Below are positions 33,003 to 40,761 of a DNA stretch of 45,120 bases, in pieces. The position numbers and the translations under genes are program-made. Numbering within the stretch: position 1 is the first letter of the stretch; every line of letters begins with the position of its first letter. The stretch comes from Lachnospiraceae bacterium. GTDB lineage: Bacteria > Bacillota > Clostridia > Lachnospirales > Lachnospiraceae. The stretch is from positions 1 through 45,120 of the forward strand of contig JAFYAS010000008.1 of the NCBI GenBank assembly GCA_017540605.1, written 5' to 3'. Under the pieces are notes generated by a model, which saw nothing but the letters and a program-made list of their open reading frames with translations, was not told where the DNA came from and made no database searches.

Positions 33003-33647
33003 ATGTCAAACAAATTCTTAACATATATTTTGTTATTTACCTGTTTCGGGATCATAGTCTATGGTCTTATTTCCATGACAGGCGGTATGGGTAAAAGAAG
33101 CAGTATCCCCGGTGGAACCCCCGCTCCCATACAGAAAAAGGCAAGCGGTAGCGAGGTAAGAGATATAGACGGCTACAATACTGTGATCAATTTTAACTAC
33201 ACCTATGATATAGACGCTTTGGTTCTATCTGCTCACAGCTACAGCGGATCGAGCGTAGGTGACAAGCTCTCACCCAAGGATCTTGCTCTCGGTTGGGGAA
33301 CGGTGGCAGAACACAATAAAGATGTAAACATAAGCTGGAGTCAGTCCGGAAGATGGTATCACTGGTCATGTAAAAGCATTGATGAGCTTGCCCCGGTTGG
33401 TGGAGAAAACGGTGTTATCACCCAATCGGCAAATACCCATCTTATACCCAAGGATGACACCATCAAAAAGATAGTAAAAAAAATAAAGACCGGCGATCAT
33501 GTTAAGCTCAAGGGATATCTGGTATCCATAGAAGGAAAGAAGGCAGACGGCTCCACCTTCACCTGGAACTCTAGCACCACCAGAGAAGACACAGGAGACG
33601 GCTCCTGCGAGGTTATGTATGTGACTAATGTAGAAATAGTAAAATGA
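33003..33647 (+). CDS. conserved membrane-anchored protein of unknown function
   Basis: A 214-aa protein with one N-terminal membrane helix (about 6-26) that probably anchors a soluble extracytoplasmic domain of about 160 residues. Conspicuous segments are LSPKDLALGWGTVAE, SWSQSGRWYHW, SANTHLIPKDDTI, GDHVKLKGYLVSI and TREDTGDGSCEVMYV. From memory the same pattern recurs in uncharacterised proteins of many phyla. The GDHVKLKGYL segment with flanking strands suggests an OB-like fold, but that is inference. ATG after AGGAG; monocistronic with promoter and terminator. Confidence 0.8.
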   Translation: MSNKFLTYILLFTCFGIIVYGLISMTGGMGKRSSIPGGTPAPIQKKASGSEVRDIDGYNTVINFNYTYDIDALVLSAHSYSGSSVGDKLSPKDLALGWGTVAEHNKDVNISWSQSGRWYHWSCKSIDELAPVGGENGVITQSANTHLIPKDDTIKKIVKKIKTGDHVKLKGYLVSIEGKKADGSTFTWNSSTTREDTGDGSCEVMYVTNVEIVK

Positions 33648-33649
33648 TT

Positions 33650-33688
33650 AAAGGGGCAGAAAAGCTTTTTAAGCTCTTCTGCCCTTTA
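33650..33688 (+). terminator. terminator of the membrane-anchored protein gene
   Basis: AAAGGGGCAGAA pairs with TTCTGCCCTTT (one G bulged), with inner AAGC/GCTT pairing. It begins about 3 bp after the stop codon. The tail is short on U residues. Confidence 0.7.
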
Positions 33689-33690
33689 TC

Positions 33691-33838
33691 GTAACTGTTC
33701 AGCAGCTTCGCTGCTTCCAGTTACGAGCATCTCGCTCATTTAGAGACCTTGCTTCGCAAAGTGGAGCGAGATGCCTTCCTGCACCATATTTTGACACGCT
33801 CTGAACAGCAAGTGTTCAGAGCTGTAGTGAATAGTTAC
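33691..33838. repeat. 148-bp palindromic element with terminal inverted repeats (full copy of the dispersed repeat)
   Basis: The ends are GTAACTGTTCA (33691-33701) and TGAATAGTTAC (33828-33838), 10 of 11 complementary. Inside are a GCAGC/GCTGC hairpin, GCATCTCGCTC paired with GAGCGAGATGC (about 33727-33773), and a perfect 10-bp hairpin GCTCTGAACA (33798-33807)/TGTTCAGAGC (33813-33822). The right 27 bp recur at 1673-1697 and 3917-3944. It has no coding capacity and looks MITE-like. It lies 8 bp past the yaaR stop. Confidence 0.7.
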
Positions 33839-33845
33839 CTTTTAT

Positions 33846-34289
33846 CTATGTAGTGATATCAAGCAACAATCCTCTAATATCATCTATCTTTCCGAGTATC
33901 GCAAGATTATCTTTTTCTTCCTTTACAAGCTCCTTTGCAAGCTCGTCCAAATTGTCATCCACCTGTTTTATGATTCCATAAACCCTATGGCGTCCACGCC
34001 TATCAAGAAAGTTCTCTCTTGAAAACTCATGAGACCTGCTTACTACCTCATTCATGAATTCCTTGATGGTAGAACGATACTTTTTCATATCGCGGATATC
34101 CATATGCTCAGATATTCTCTTCCCCTGTTCATCTATGGATTTCATCAAAGACTCAAGCTTTTCCTTTAGCTCTCCCTCTGCTATATTGCTGGTTAGGGTA
34201 AACTTAAAGGAGCCGTCAGTAGGCTTGTTGGCAGGCTGAGTATTCTGCGCCTCCGCTATCTGTTGTGTCTGATTTATACGAATATCCAT
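33846..34289 (-). CDS. yaaR: YaaR family (DUF327) protein
   Basis: A 147-aa, mostly helical, soluble protein matching the YaaR family ([42 protein letters not shown]). The family is found beside tmk in Firmicutes and its function is not established. ATG after GAGAGG. It lies 6 bp behind tmk, in the conserved decarboxylase-tmk-yaaR order. The yaaQ and holB genes that usually complete this cluster in bacilli are absent here, and a palindromic element starts 8 bp after the stop. Confidence 0.85.
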   Translation of the reverse strand: MDIRINQTQQIAEAQNTQPANKPTDGSFKFTLTSNIAEGELKEKLESLMKSIDEQGKRISEHMDIRDMKKYRSTIKEFMNEVVSRSHEFSRENFLDRRGRHRVYGIIKQVDDNLDELAKELVKEEKDNLAILGKIDDIRGLLLDITT

Positions 34290-34295
34290 AAGCTA

Positions 34296-34922
34296 TCATC
34301 CTCTCTTAAGTAAAGCGGTAACTCTCTCCATCACCTTTTTATGTATCTCTTCTACCGAAAGTGTTGCATCCACCGACAGTATCCTTTGGGGATCACTCTT
34401 TGCAAGCTCTCTGTAGCCCTCAGATACCATCCTGTGAAATGAGATATCCAAAGCTTCCATACGATCAAGCTCAGCCTGATTTTTCTTTCTTCTGATACCC
34501 TCCTCTGCGGAAAGATCAAGAAGAATAGTCAGATCGGGAGTAATACCTGAAAGAGCATGCTTATTCACCTCATAGACAGCATCCACTCCAAGTCCTCTTC
34601 CTATACCCTGATATACTGCAGAGGAATCTACGAATCTGTCACAGATCACAACCTTGCCCTCTAAAAGAGCAGGCTTTATCACCTCATATACAAGCTGAGC
34701 TCTGGCAGCTGCATAAAGAAGCATCTCTGTCTCACTTGCCATATTTTCATATTCCCGATTTAGTATGATCCCCCTTATAGCCTCACTTATGGCATTGCCA
34801 CCCGGTTCACGGGTTATCAAAACCTCTTTATCAAGTCTTTCAAATTCCTCTCTTAAAAGCTCTATCTGTGTTGATTTTCCGGAGCCATCAGGCCCCTCCA
34901 TTGTGATCAATATACCCTTCAT
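34296..34922 (-). CDS. tmk: thymidylate kinase
   Basis: A 208-aa dTMP kinase that makes dTDP for DNA synthesis. P-loop GPDGSGKST near the N-terminus, the dTMP-binding ITREPGG and the DRFVDSSAVYQG motif are intact, with a lid region rich in Arg/Lys (EEGIRRKK). Length is standard. Its ATG directly follows the stop of the decarboxylase gene, with GAGG 8 nt upstream. Confidence 0.96.
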   Translation of the reverse strand: MKGILITMEGPDGSGKSTQIELLREEFERLDKEVLITREPGGNAISEAIRGIILNREYENMASETEMLLYAAARAQLVYEVIKPALLEGKVVICDRFVDSSAVYQGIGRGLGVDAVYEVNKHALSGITPDLTILLDLSAEEGIRRKKNQAELDRMEALDISFHRMVSEGYRELAKSDPQRILSVDATLSVEEIHKKVMERVTALLKRG

Positions 34923-36341
34923 TTACAAAACCTCTATTATATATTCCCCATTAGTATTCTTGATTCCCTTTAGATTCAGCTCTTTATCGACACTCTGTAT
35001 TATAATGCCTAAAGCCTCATCCGTGATAAGCTCTCCCGGAGCAAGTATCGGTATCCCCGGAGGATAAGCATAAACATAGTCAGCCGCAATATGACCGACC
35101 GCCTTTTGAAGCTTCACATACACGCTATCCGAACGCCTTTTTACCGCTTCATAAATGGTGCAGGCAGTGTCAGGATAAAAGCCATTTATAGGTACAAAGC
35201 CTCTAATAAGTTTATCGTCTTTATCGTCCTCTTTCTTTAGTGAACACTCTCCATCGATCTCTGATAAATGCTTTAATAGTCCTTCAAATGCGGATCTTTC
35301 GTCCATAAATGTCGTCATCAGAAGAACATGGTCTCCGCCATACATCTCCGGTATCTGTCCTCTTTTTGAAAGCTCATCATAAAGCCATCTACCGTCTCTT
35401 TTAGCGGAAAGGACAAGCTTTCCAATATCATATTGATCCTTATCACCCTCGAATAAGCTGATATTATTAAGATTTTTAAGCTTACTCCGAAGCCACAAAA
35501 GATCATCAATATAAGACTTTACCCTTTCAGTTTCAGTAACAGCAAGCTCTATGGCATGATCCATTCCCGCCATCAAAAGATAGGAGGGCGATGTGGTCTG
35601 AAACATAGACACTGCATGAAAAAGATCATCCGCCTTTATCATATCGCTTGCTCTGTGAATAATAGCACTCTGGGTAAATGCAGGCAGGGTCTTATGAAGA
35701 CTTTGGATAACTATATCTGCTCCCATATCTATGGCACTTTTGGGAAAATGGTGTGGCATAAATTTAAGGTGAGCACCATGCGCCTCATCTACGATAAGAG
35801 GCTTTCCGTATTTATGTACTACCCTTGCTATCTCCTCTATATCTGAAACTACACCCTCATAAGTAGGAGAAGTGACTATTACGGCAGATATATCTCTCCA
35901 TCGATTTAGACCTTCTTCTATAGCTTCAGGAGTAACCGCTCCATATACATTTAGTTTAGAGTCGATTTCCGGCATCACATAGCCTGCATTAAGTCGTAAT
36001 AGCTCTATGGCATTATATACTGAAATATGACAGTTCCTTGTAAGAAGAAGCCTTTCTCCCGCCTCACAACATGCTTTTACAGCCGCAAGTATTCCTGATG
36101 TCGAGCCATTTACCAAAAAGAAGCTATCATAGACTCCATAAAGCTTCGCCGCTTTTTTCTGTGCCTTTTTTATGATCCCGGTTGGCGTGTGATATTCATC
36201 AAGCCCCGGAACCTCTGTCACATCAAAATGATAGGGCTTGTCAAGAACATCAATAGCCTGCCTTTTATGCCCCGGCATGTGCCAGGGATACTTTTCTTCA
36301 TCACAATATTCAACTAAGGTATCAAAGATAGGTCTTTCCAT
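34923..36341 (-). CDS. Orn/Lys/Arg decarboxylase family protein (YaaO-like)
   Basis: A 472-aa PLP enzyme of fold type I, group III decarboxylases. The N-terminal PWHMPGHKRQ, VDEAHGAHLKF and the PLP-lysine segment IQSLHKTLPAFTQSA are characteristic, and the C-terminal part carries YPPGIPILAPGE. It is the short form without the wing domain, like B. subtilis YaaO and SpeA. It probably decarboxylates arginine or lysine for polyamine synthesis, but the substrate cannot be fixed from sequence. ATG after AGGGAG. First of three genes with tmk and yaaR. Confidence 0.88.
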   Translation of the reverse strand: MERPIFDTLVEYCDEEKYPWHMPGHKRQAIDVLDKPYHFDVTEVPGLDEYHTPTGIIKKAQKKAAKLYGVYDSFFLVNGSTSGILAAVKACCEAGERLLLTRNCHISVYNAIELLRLNAGYVMPEIDSKLNVYGAVTPEAIEEGLNRWRDISAVIVTSPTYEGVVSDIEEIARVVHKYGKPLIVDEAHGAHLKFMPHHFPKSAIDMGADIVIQSLHKTLPAFTQSAIIHRASDMIKADDLFHAVSMFQTTSPSYLLMAGMDHAIELAVTETERVKSYIDDLLWLRSKLKNLNNISLFEGDKDQYDIGKLVLSAKRDGRWLYDELSKRGQIPEMYGGDHVLLMTTFMDERSAFEGLLKHLSEIDGECSLKKEDDKDDKLIRGFVPINGFYPDTACTIYEAVKRRSDSVYVKLQKAVGHIAADYVYAYPPGIPILAPGELITDEALGIIIQSVDKELNLKGIKNTNGEYIIEVL

Positions 36342-36363
36342 ATTCTCCCTATATGTAGTAAAA

Positions 36364-36383
36364 GGGCTGCCGGCCGGCAGCCC
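36364..36383 (-). terminator. terminator of the Ig-like surface protein gene
   Basis: A perfect 20-bp palindrome: GGGCTGCC, loop GGCC, GGCAGCCC, followed on the minus strand by TTTTAC. It lies about 13 bp past the stop of the surface protein gene and 22 bp before the decarboxylase start, so some readthrough is possible. Confidence 0.85.
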
Positions 36384-36396
36384 TTAAATCGTTACT

Positions 36397-39300
36397 TTAT
36401 GCTTTCTTTTTAAGCTTCATAATGATCGCAAGTATCACTCCGAGAAGCGCTATGAATGCTCCACCACCTATGGCGTATGGAATAATATCAGCAGTCTTTC
36501 CTGCATTGTGGAAACTATATTCCATCTCGGTCTCATTGCCCGCAACATCCTTAGCACTAACCTTCAATGTATGATTGCCTGCCTTGTCGGGAAGGTTGAT
36601 ATTTACCTTACCATCAACCATCTTATCTACTGCTACCGATGAATCTTCAGCTCCGTCGACGCTTGCCTTAAGCTCTGAAAGCTCTACATTGTCAAAGGCA
36701 TCAATGGTAACAGCTCTCGGTGAATCCACCTCAAACTGCTGACCGTCTGTTACACCGGTTACAACCACTGAAGGAGCAGTCTTATCAACACCGAATTTGA
36801 TCTGTGTATCACTTACCTTGTTATCCGAAATATTTCCCGCAGCATCCTCAGAGGATACAGAAAGGATATATGAACCCTCCTTGGTAAATGCCGAGCTGTC
36901 AATGGTATAGGTATAATGATACCAACCATTGTCATCCTGCTTTTGATCTACCTTGTAATCTTTGTCCTTCTCGAGATTGACGATCTCGCCATCCAAGCTG
37001 TAGAAGACCTTGCTTTCTTTGAGCTTATCTACATTGTATTCGTTGATAACTATGGATTCGTCACTCTTTACATAATATTTATCAAGGACATCTTTTGAAC
37101 CGGTATCGATATCAAAGTTTGATCCAAAACGATTAACTCTAAAGGTTCTTGTATCTGTTGACTCATGACCTGCCATATCAGTAGCGGTAACCTTCATAGT
37201 ATACACATCATCATTCTTTATATCATGCTCGATATCTGCTACCGAATAGGTTCTTCCATTACCAACCGAGGTAGTGGTAAATGATACCTTCTGCTCCTTG
37301 GTCTTATTTCCTAAAAGCTCTATCCTTACCCTGCCACTGTCGAAATTGGTATCTGTGACTGTGACAACAGGAAGCACCTTATCCTTATAGCTCTTTTCAT
37401 TTTCAATACCGGTAATATTTATCACAGGCTGATCAAGATCGATAATGAATCTCTCTCCGGTAATGGAATTGCCCTGATTGCCGGCCATATCCTTACCGCT
37501 TACCACGATCTCATAGGTTCCCTCCTGGTTGAGAGATACTGATGCCCTATGGGTATCGCCGGAGCTTGAGAATCCACCTACAGAGACCACCTGACCGTTT
37601 CTCTTTATCTGAACATCCATATCAGCTGCGCTGAAATTGTGTTCATTAACTGTGATGGTTGCTGTTCTAGCCTCACCATAATAATTGCCGTTTGATACTC
37701 CGCCACCGCTTACCGAAATATCAAACTTCGGTGCAGTCTGGTCAATGGTAAAGGTATCCTTCTTTGAATAAGAACCCTTATTTCCCGCAAGGTCTGTGGC
37801 CTCAACGCTCAGGTCGTAATCTCCGTCATCCTTAAAGGGAACATTCATCACATATTCCTTCCAGACCTTACCATCCTTCTTTTGAATCTTGCCATCCCAG
37901 CTGAAGTTGGGCTTTATGTCGATCTTCGAACCATTCTTTATAGCAGTTATCACTACACTCTTCTTGTCAAAGTTAAATTCCTTTATGGAGATACGGGCTG
38001 TACGTGTAGCATTGTAATACTTCTCATGTTGAGGAGAATTACGATCATAGGATACGCTGATATCGGGAGCCTGATTATCTATCTTTAAGCTCTTCGAAAA
38101 TACCCTTTCATTTCCGGCATTATCAGTCACCGTCATCTTAACCTTGAAGGAATCACCGGGGTGCTCCTTTGCGGAAATGTCTATATCATCAAGAGACCAT
38201 TCCTCTTCATATTGCTTTAAGGAAACGCTCTTTTTCTCATCAGCTACTTCATAAACGATATTCTTGATTCCTGAATAATAATCAGCTGCCTCAAGATCCA
38301 TCTTTACATTACCGGTAAAGAAACCATTCTCACCCTTCTTACCTGAAAATGAGATAGAACCCTCCGAGTTACCGAGATGCTTTTTATAGCCTTCAACGAT
38401 CATACCGGAATTTATCGATTTCTTTCCCTGATTGCCGGCACTATCCGTTGCAACAAAGGTAACATTACCCTTGAAATTCTTGGGAAGACTTAAGGTACCG
38501 GTGAAGTCTGCCTTCGACTGCTTAAGCTCTATAGTCTTAAAGGTTTTATATTGCATAGTTACAACATCATATGCAACACACTCAACAGAAACTACCTTGT
38601 TCTCCATCTCACGAAGCTTAAAGCTAAAGCTTATCTTATCCTTTGAAAAATACCTATATGAATTGTAATTATTTGCTTTAAATGTAGCATCAATATCAAA
38701 TGCAGAAAACGAAGGAGCAGCCTTATCTATCTTTGCTGTATAGCTTCGTTCACGCATCTCATTTCCCTGAAGATCCGAAGCCTTGATATTAAACTCGCTC
38801 TTTCCGCCATGAGTAAATACAAGAGTATTAAAATATGTACCATCCTCAGCCTTTTCCCAGTTTGTCTCATCCTTTAAAGCTGCAAGAAGGTCATCCGAAG
38901 AACTGATGATAGTTTCCTTTTCACCAACCTTCAAGGTAACAAGCTCTTCATCCTTTATGACACCTAGATTATTAGAAACCTTTAACTCAGACTCGATTGT
39001 TGTAAAGTCGGGATACTTACTGCGAATGCATACCTTCATAGTAATATTCTCTTTAACCAATGTGTTGTTTGTCACATCAGTATCAAGAATGATCTCAGGA
39101 AGTGTATCATTGCGGATAAGCTTTTCGCTTTGCATCACGATAGTCTGACCGGCTTCCGTATCCTCATATTGAACAGCGAAGGTATACTCGCCCTCCGCAT
39201 CAAGTTTAAATGGAACCAAGAACTGATGAGGATTGGCCTTAACCTTATAATAGCTGTCAGCATACGGGATATCCTTTACTACATTGCCTGCTGCATCATA

Positions 39301-39936
39301 GATAATGAATCTAAGCTTAGCTGTATCTATGGTATCCTTTGTAATGGTAAAGAAAGCTTCAGCGCTTTCAGCTATGAAATGCACATTGTTTACATGCTTT
39401 GATCCAAGAATGCTGATTGCTGAAATCTGTGCAGGAACAACAATTGAACTGCCTTCACCATCCATATATTTGTCGATAACGGCCTCTTCTTCATTTTCCT
39501 CAATGATTTCCTTGGCCTTATCTTCCTTATCTTCCTTGGCTTCGTCCTGTTTGAAGATCTCATCAGCACCAAACAGTTCTATATCTGTCAGTTCTACCTG
39601 CTTCTTTTCTTCCTCTGATGGCTTTTCTTCGGTTGTAGTAACCACTTCTTCAGTAGTCTCTTCAAAGGTAGCGGGCTCTGCTTCAGGCATTTCAAAAACA
39701 TCGGCAGAAACTGTGGACTGTTCCTCCTCTGTCACTGCCTCATTCTCAGCTTCAACTAAAGCTTCGGTAGCCACTTCCGTAGCCTCTTCTGTTGTCACCA
39801 CTGCCTCGGTGGTTTCTTCAACAGTCACATTTTTATCCTCTTCTGCCCTGGAAAATGAAACATTATTGAATACGGTCTGCAATGTAAATACCGCCACAAG
39901 CAGGTATGCAAAGCATCGCCTTCGCTTATTGTTCAT
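36397..39936 (-). CDS. large membrane-anchored surface protein with Ig-like repeats
   Basis: A 1179-aa protein with a signal peptide (NKRRRCFAYLLVAVFTLQTVF...) and a Glu/Thr-rich stalk of about 130 residues. About eight to ten Ig-like modules follow, marked by D-x-x-A-P at domain starts, A-T/S-D-x-A-G-N near domain ends, and YYxxxRTAxIxIxExNF. One membrane helix (about 1152-1173) ends the protein with KLKKKA. No LPXTG is present, so it is membrane-anchored, not sortase-linked. Modules of this type occur in bacterial adhesins and cell-wall proteins. It follows the T-x-V-L protein gene by 63 bp, making it the likely last gene of the phosphatase/kinase unit. The ATG is behind AAAGGAGAGAG. The ligand is unknown. 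Confidence 0.82.
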   Translation of the reverse strand: MNNKRRRCFAYLLVAVFTLQTVFNNVSFSRAEEDKNVTVEETTEAVVTTEEATEVATEALVEAENEAVTEEEQSTVSADVFEMPEAEPATFEETTEEVVTTTEEKPSEEEKKQVELTDIELFGADEIFKQDEAKEDKEDKAKEIIEENEEEAVIDKYMDGEGSSIVVPAQISAISILGSKHVNNVHFIAESAEAFFTITKDTIDTAKLRFIIYDAAGNVVKDIPYADSYYKVKANPHQFLVPFKLDAEGEYTFAVQYEDTEAGQTIVMQSEKLIRNDTLPEIILDTDVTNNTLVKENITMKVCIRSKYPDFTTIESELKVSNNLGVIKDEELVTLKVGEKETIISSSDDLLAALKDETNWEKAEDGTYFNTLVFTHGGKSEFNIKASDLQGNEMRERSYTAKIDKAAPSFSAFDIDATFKANNYNSYRYFSKDKISFSFKLREMENKVVSVECVAYDVVTMQYKTFKTIELKQSKADFTGTLSLPKNFKGNVTFVATDSAGNQGKKSINSGMIVEGYKKHLGNSEGSISFSGKKGENGFFTGNVKMDLEAADYYSGIKNIVYEVADEKKSVSLKQYEEEWSLDDIDISAKEHPGDSFKVKMTVTDNAGNERVFSKSLKIDNQAPDISVSYDRNSPQHEKYYNATRTARISIKEFNFDKKSVVITAIKNGSKIDIKPNFSWDGKIQKKDGKVWKEYVMNVPFKDDGDYDLSVEATDLAGNKGSYSKKDTFTIDQTAPKFDISVSGGGVSNGNYYGEARTATITVNEHNFSAADMDVQIKRNGQVVSVGGFSSSGDTHRASVSLNQEGTYEIVVSGKDMAGNQGNSITGERFIIDLDQPVINITGIENEKSYKDKVLPVVTVTDTNFDSGRVRIELLGNKTKEQKVSFTTTSVGNGRTYSVADIEHDIKNDDVYTMKVTATDMAGHESTDTRTFRVNRFGSNFDIDTGSKDVLDKYYVKSDESIVINEYNVDKLKESKVFYSLDGEIVNLEKDKDYKVDQKQDDNGWYHYTYTIDSSAFTKEGSYILSVSSEDAAGNISDNKVSDTQIKFGVDKTAPSVVVTGVTDGQQFEVDSPRAVTIDAFDNVELSELKASVDGAEDSSVAVDKMVDGKVNINLPDKAGNHTLKVSAKDVAGNETEMEYSFHNAGKTADIIPYAIGGGAFIALLGVILAIIMKLKKKA

Positions 39937-39999
39937 ATCCGACTCTCTCCTTTCACTATCGAAACACTGTTTACTGAGCTATAAACGGTCAAGTATCTG

Positions 40000-40761
40000 C
40001 TACTGTATCAATTCATCAGTATGTGTCATAATGATCTGTCTTTCAACTACAAATCCGGTTCTTATATCGGAACGATCTGCCATCTTCTCCACATCCTGCT
40101 CACCAAGCATCGATGCGTTAAGTACCATGGTATCCCCTCTTCCTAGATCGCCAAACTCCTCCATATCGGTATTCAAAACCTCGGTAGGATTGTCATCACC
40201 TGCAAATGCCTCACTATTTACAGAAAGTACATCTGTGGGAGCATCATCACCATAGAATTCATCCGAAGCCCCCATATCAAGGTCGGAATCTCCGAAACCT
40301 GCCTGGTTCTCAGCCAAAACCTCGGTAGGATTATCATCACCTAAAAATGCCTCGTCCTCTAAAGCCGTATCCTCTGTCTTTGCAGATGTGGACTCCTCCT
40401 GTTTGCCGATCCTTCCGGATTCTGAAAGCTTCCTGCTTCTTGAAACATCATCCTCACTGGCTTTTCTTTCCTCGAACTTTCTGTCAGCCGCTGTCGGAAC
40501 GCCGGTGGATTTAACAGGAACAGCGGATCTCTTCTTTGATTCATACGACTTCTGTCTGATAGCGGCTCTCTCCGAGGCAACCTTGGCTCTTGATACATCC
40601 ATCTGATGCATCTCTTTCTTTTTATTGAAACCAAGCATATCACCTAAGATCTTCCTGATATCAAATGCAAAGAAGAGCACAACTGCCGCAACCAAACACA
40701 TTAGTCCCAATATACCGCAGATAAGGAACAGATTATGATAAAATTGAATATTCGAATCCAT
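40000..40761 (-). CDS. membrane protein with repeated T-x-V-L motifs, possible kinase substrate
   Basis: A 253-aa protein with one membrane helix (about 9-33), a basic juxtamembrane segment (about 45-110) and an acidic tail. The tail carries GDDNPTEVL (141-149), GDDAPTDVL (171-179), GDDNPTEVL (188-196) and GDTMVL (209-214). Each has Thr followed by Leu at +3 in an acidic context, as in candidate phosphothreonine sites for FHA domains. The start overlaps the kinase stop in TAATG, so the two are translationally coupled. I recognise no named family. It is plausibly phosphorylated by the adjacent kinase; the orientation (tail in the cytoplasm) follows the positive-inside rule. Confidence 0.78.
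   Translation of the reverse strand: MDSNIQFYHNLFLICGILGLMCLVAAVVLFFAFDIRKILGDMLGFNKKKEMHQMDVSRAKVASERAAIRQKSYESKKRSAVPVKSTGVPTAADRKFEERKASEDDVSRSRKLSESGRIGKQEESTSAKTEDTALEDEAFLGDDNPTEVLAENQAGFGDSDLDMGASDEFYGDDAPTDVLSVNSEAFAGDDNPTEVLNTDMEEFGDLGRGDTMVLNASMLGEQDVEKMADRSDIRTGFVVERQIIMTHTDELIQ

Noticed and set aside
39305-40255. Long plus-strand reading frame of 316 codons, Ser-rich
   Set aside because: It is antisense to the Ig-like surface protein and T-x-V-L protein genes. The Ser-rich composition is the complement of Glu/Thr-rich coding, and there is no ribosome site or domain.
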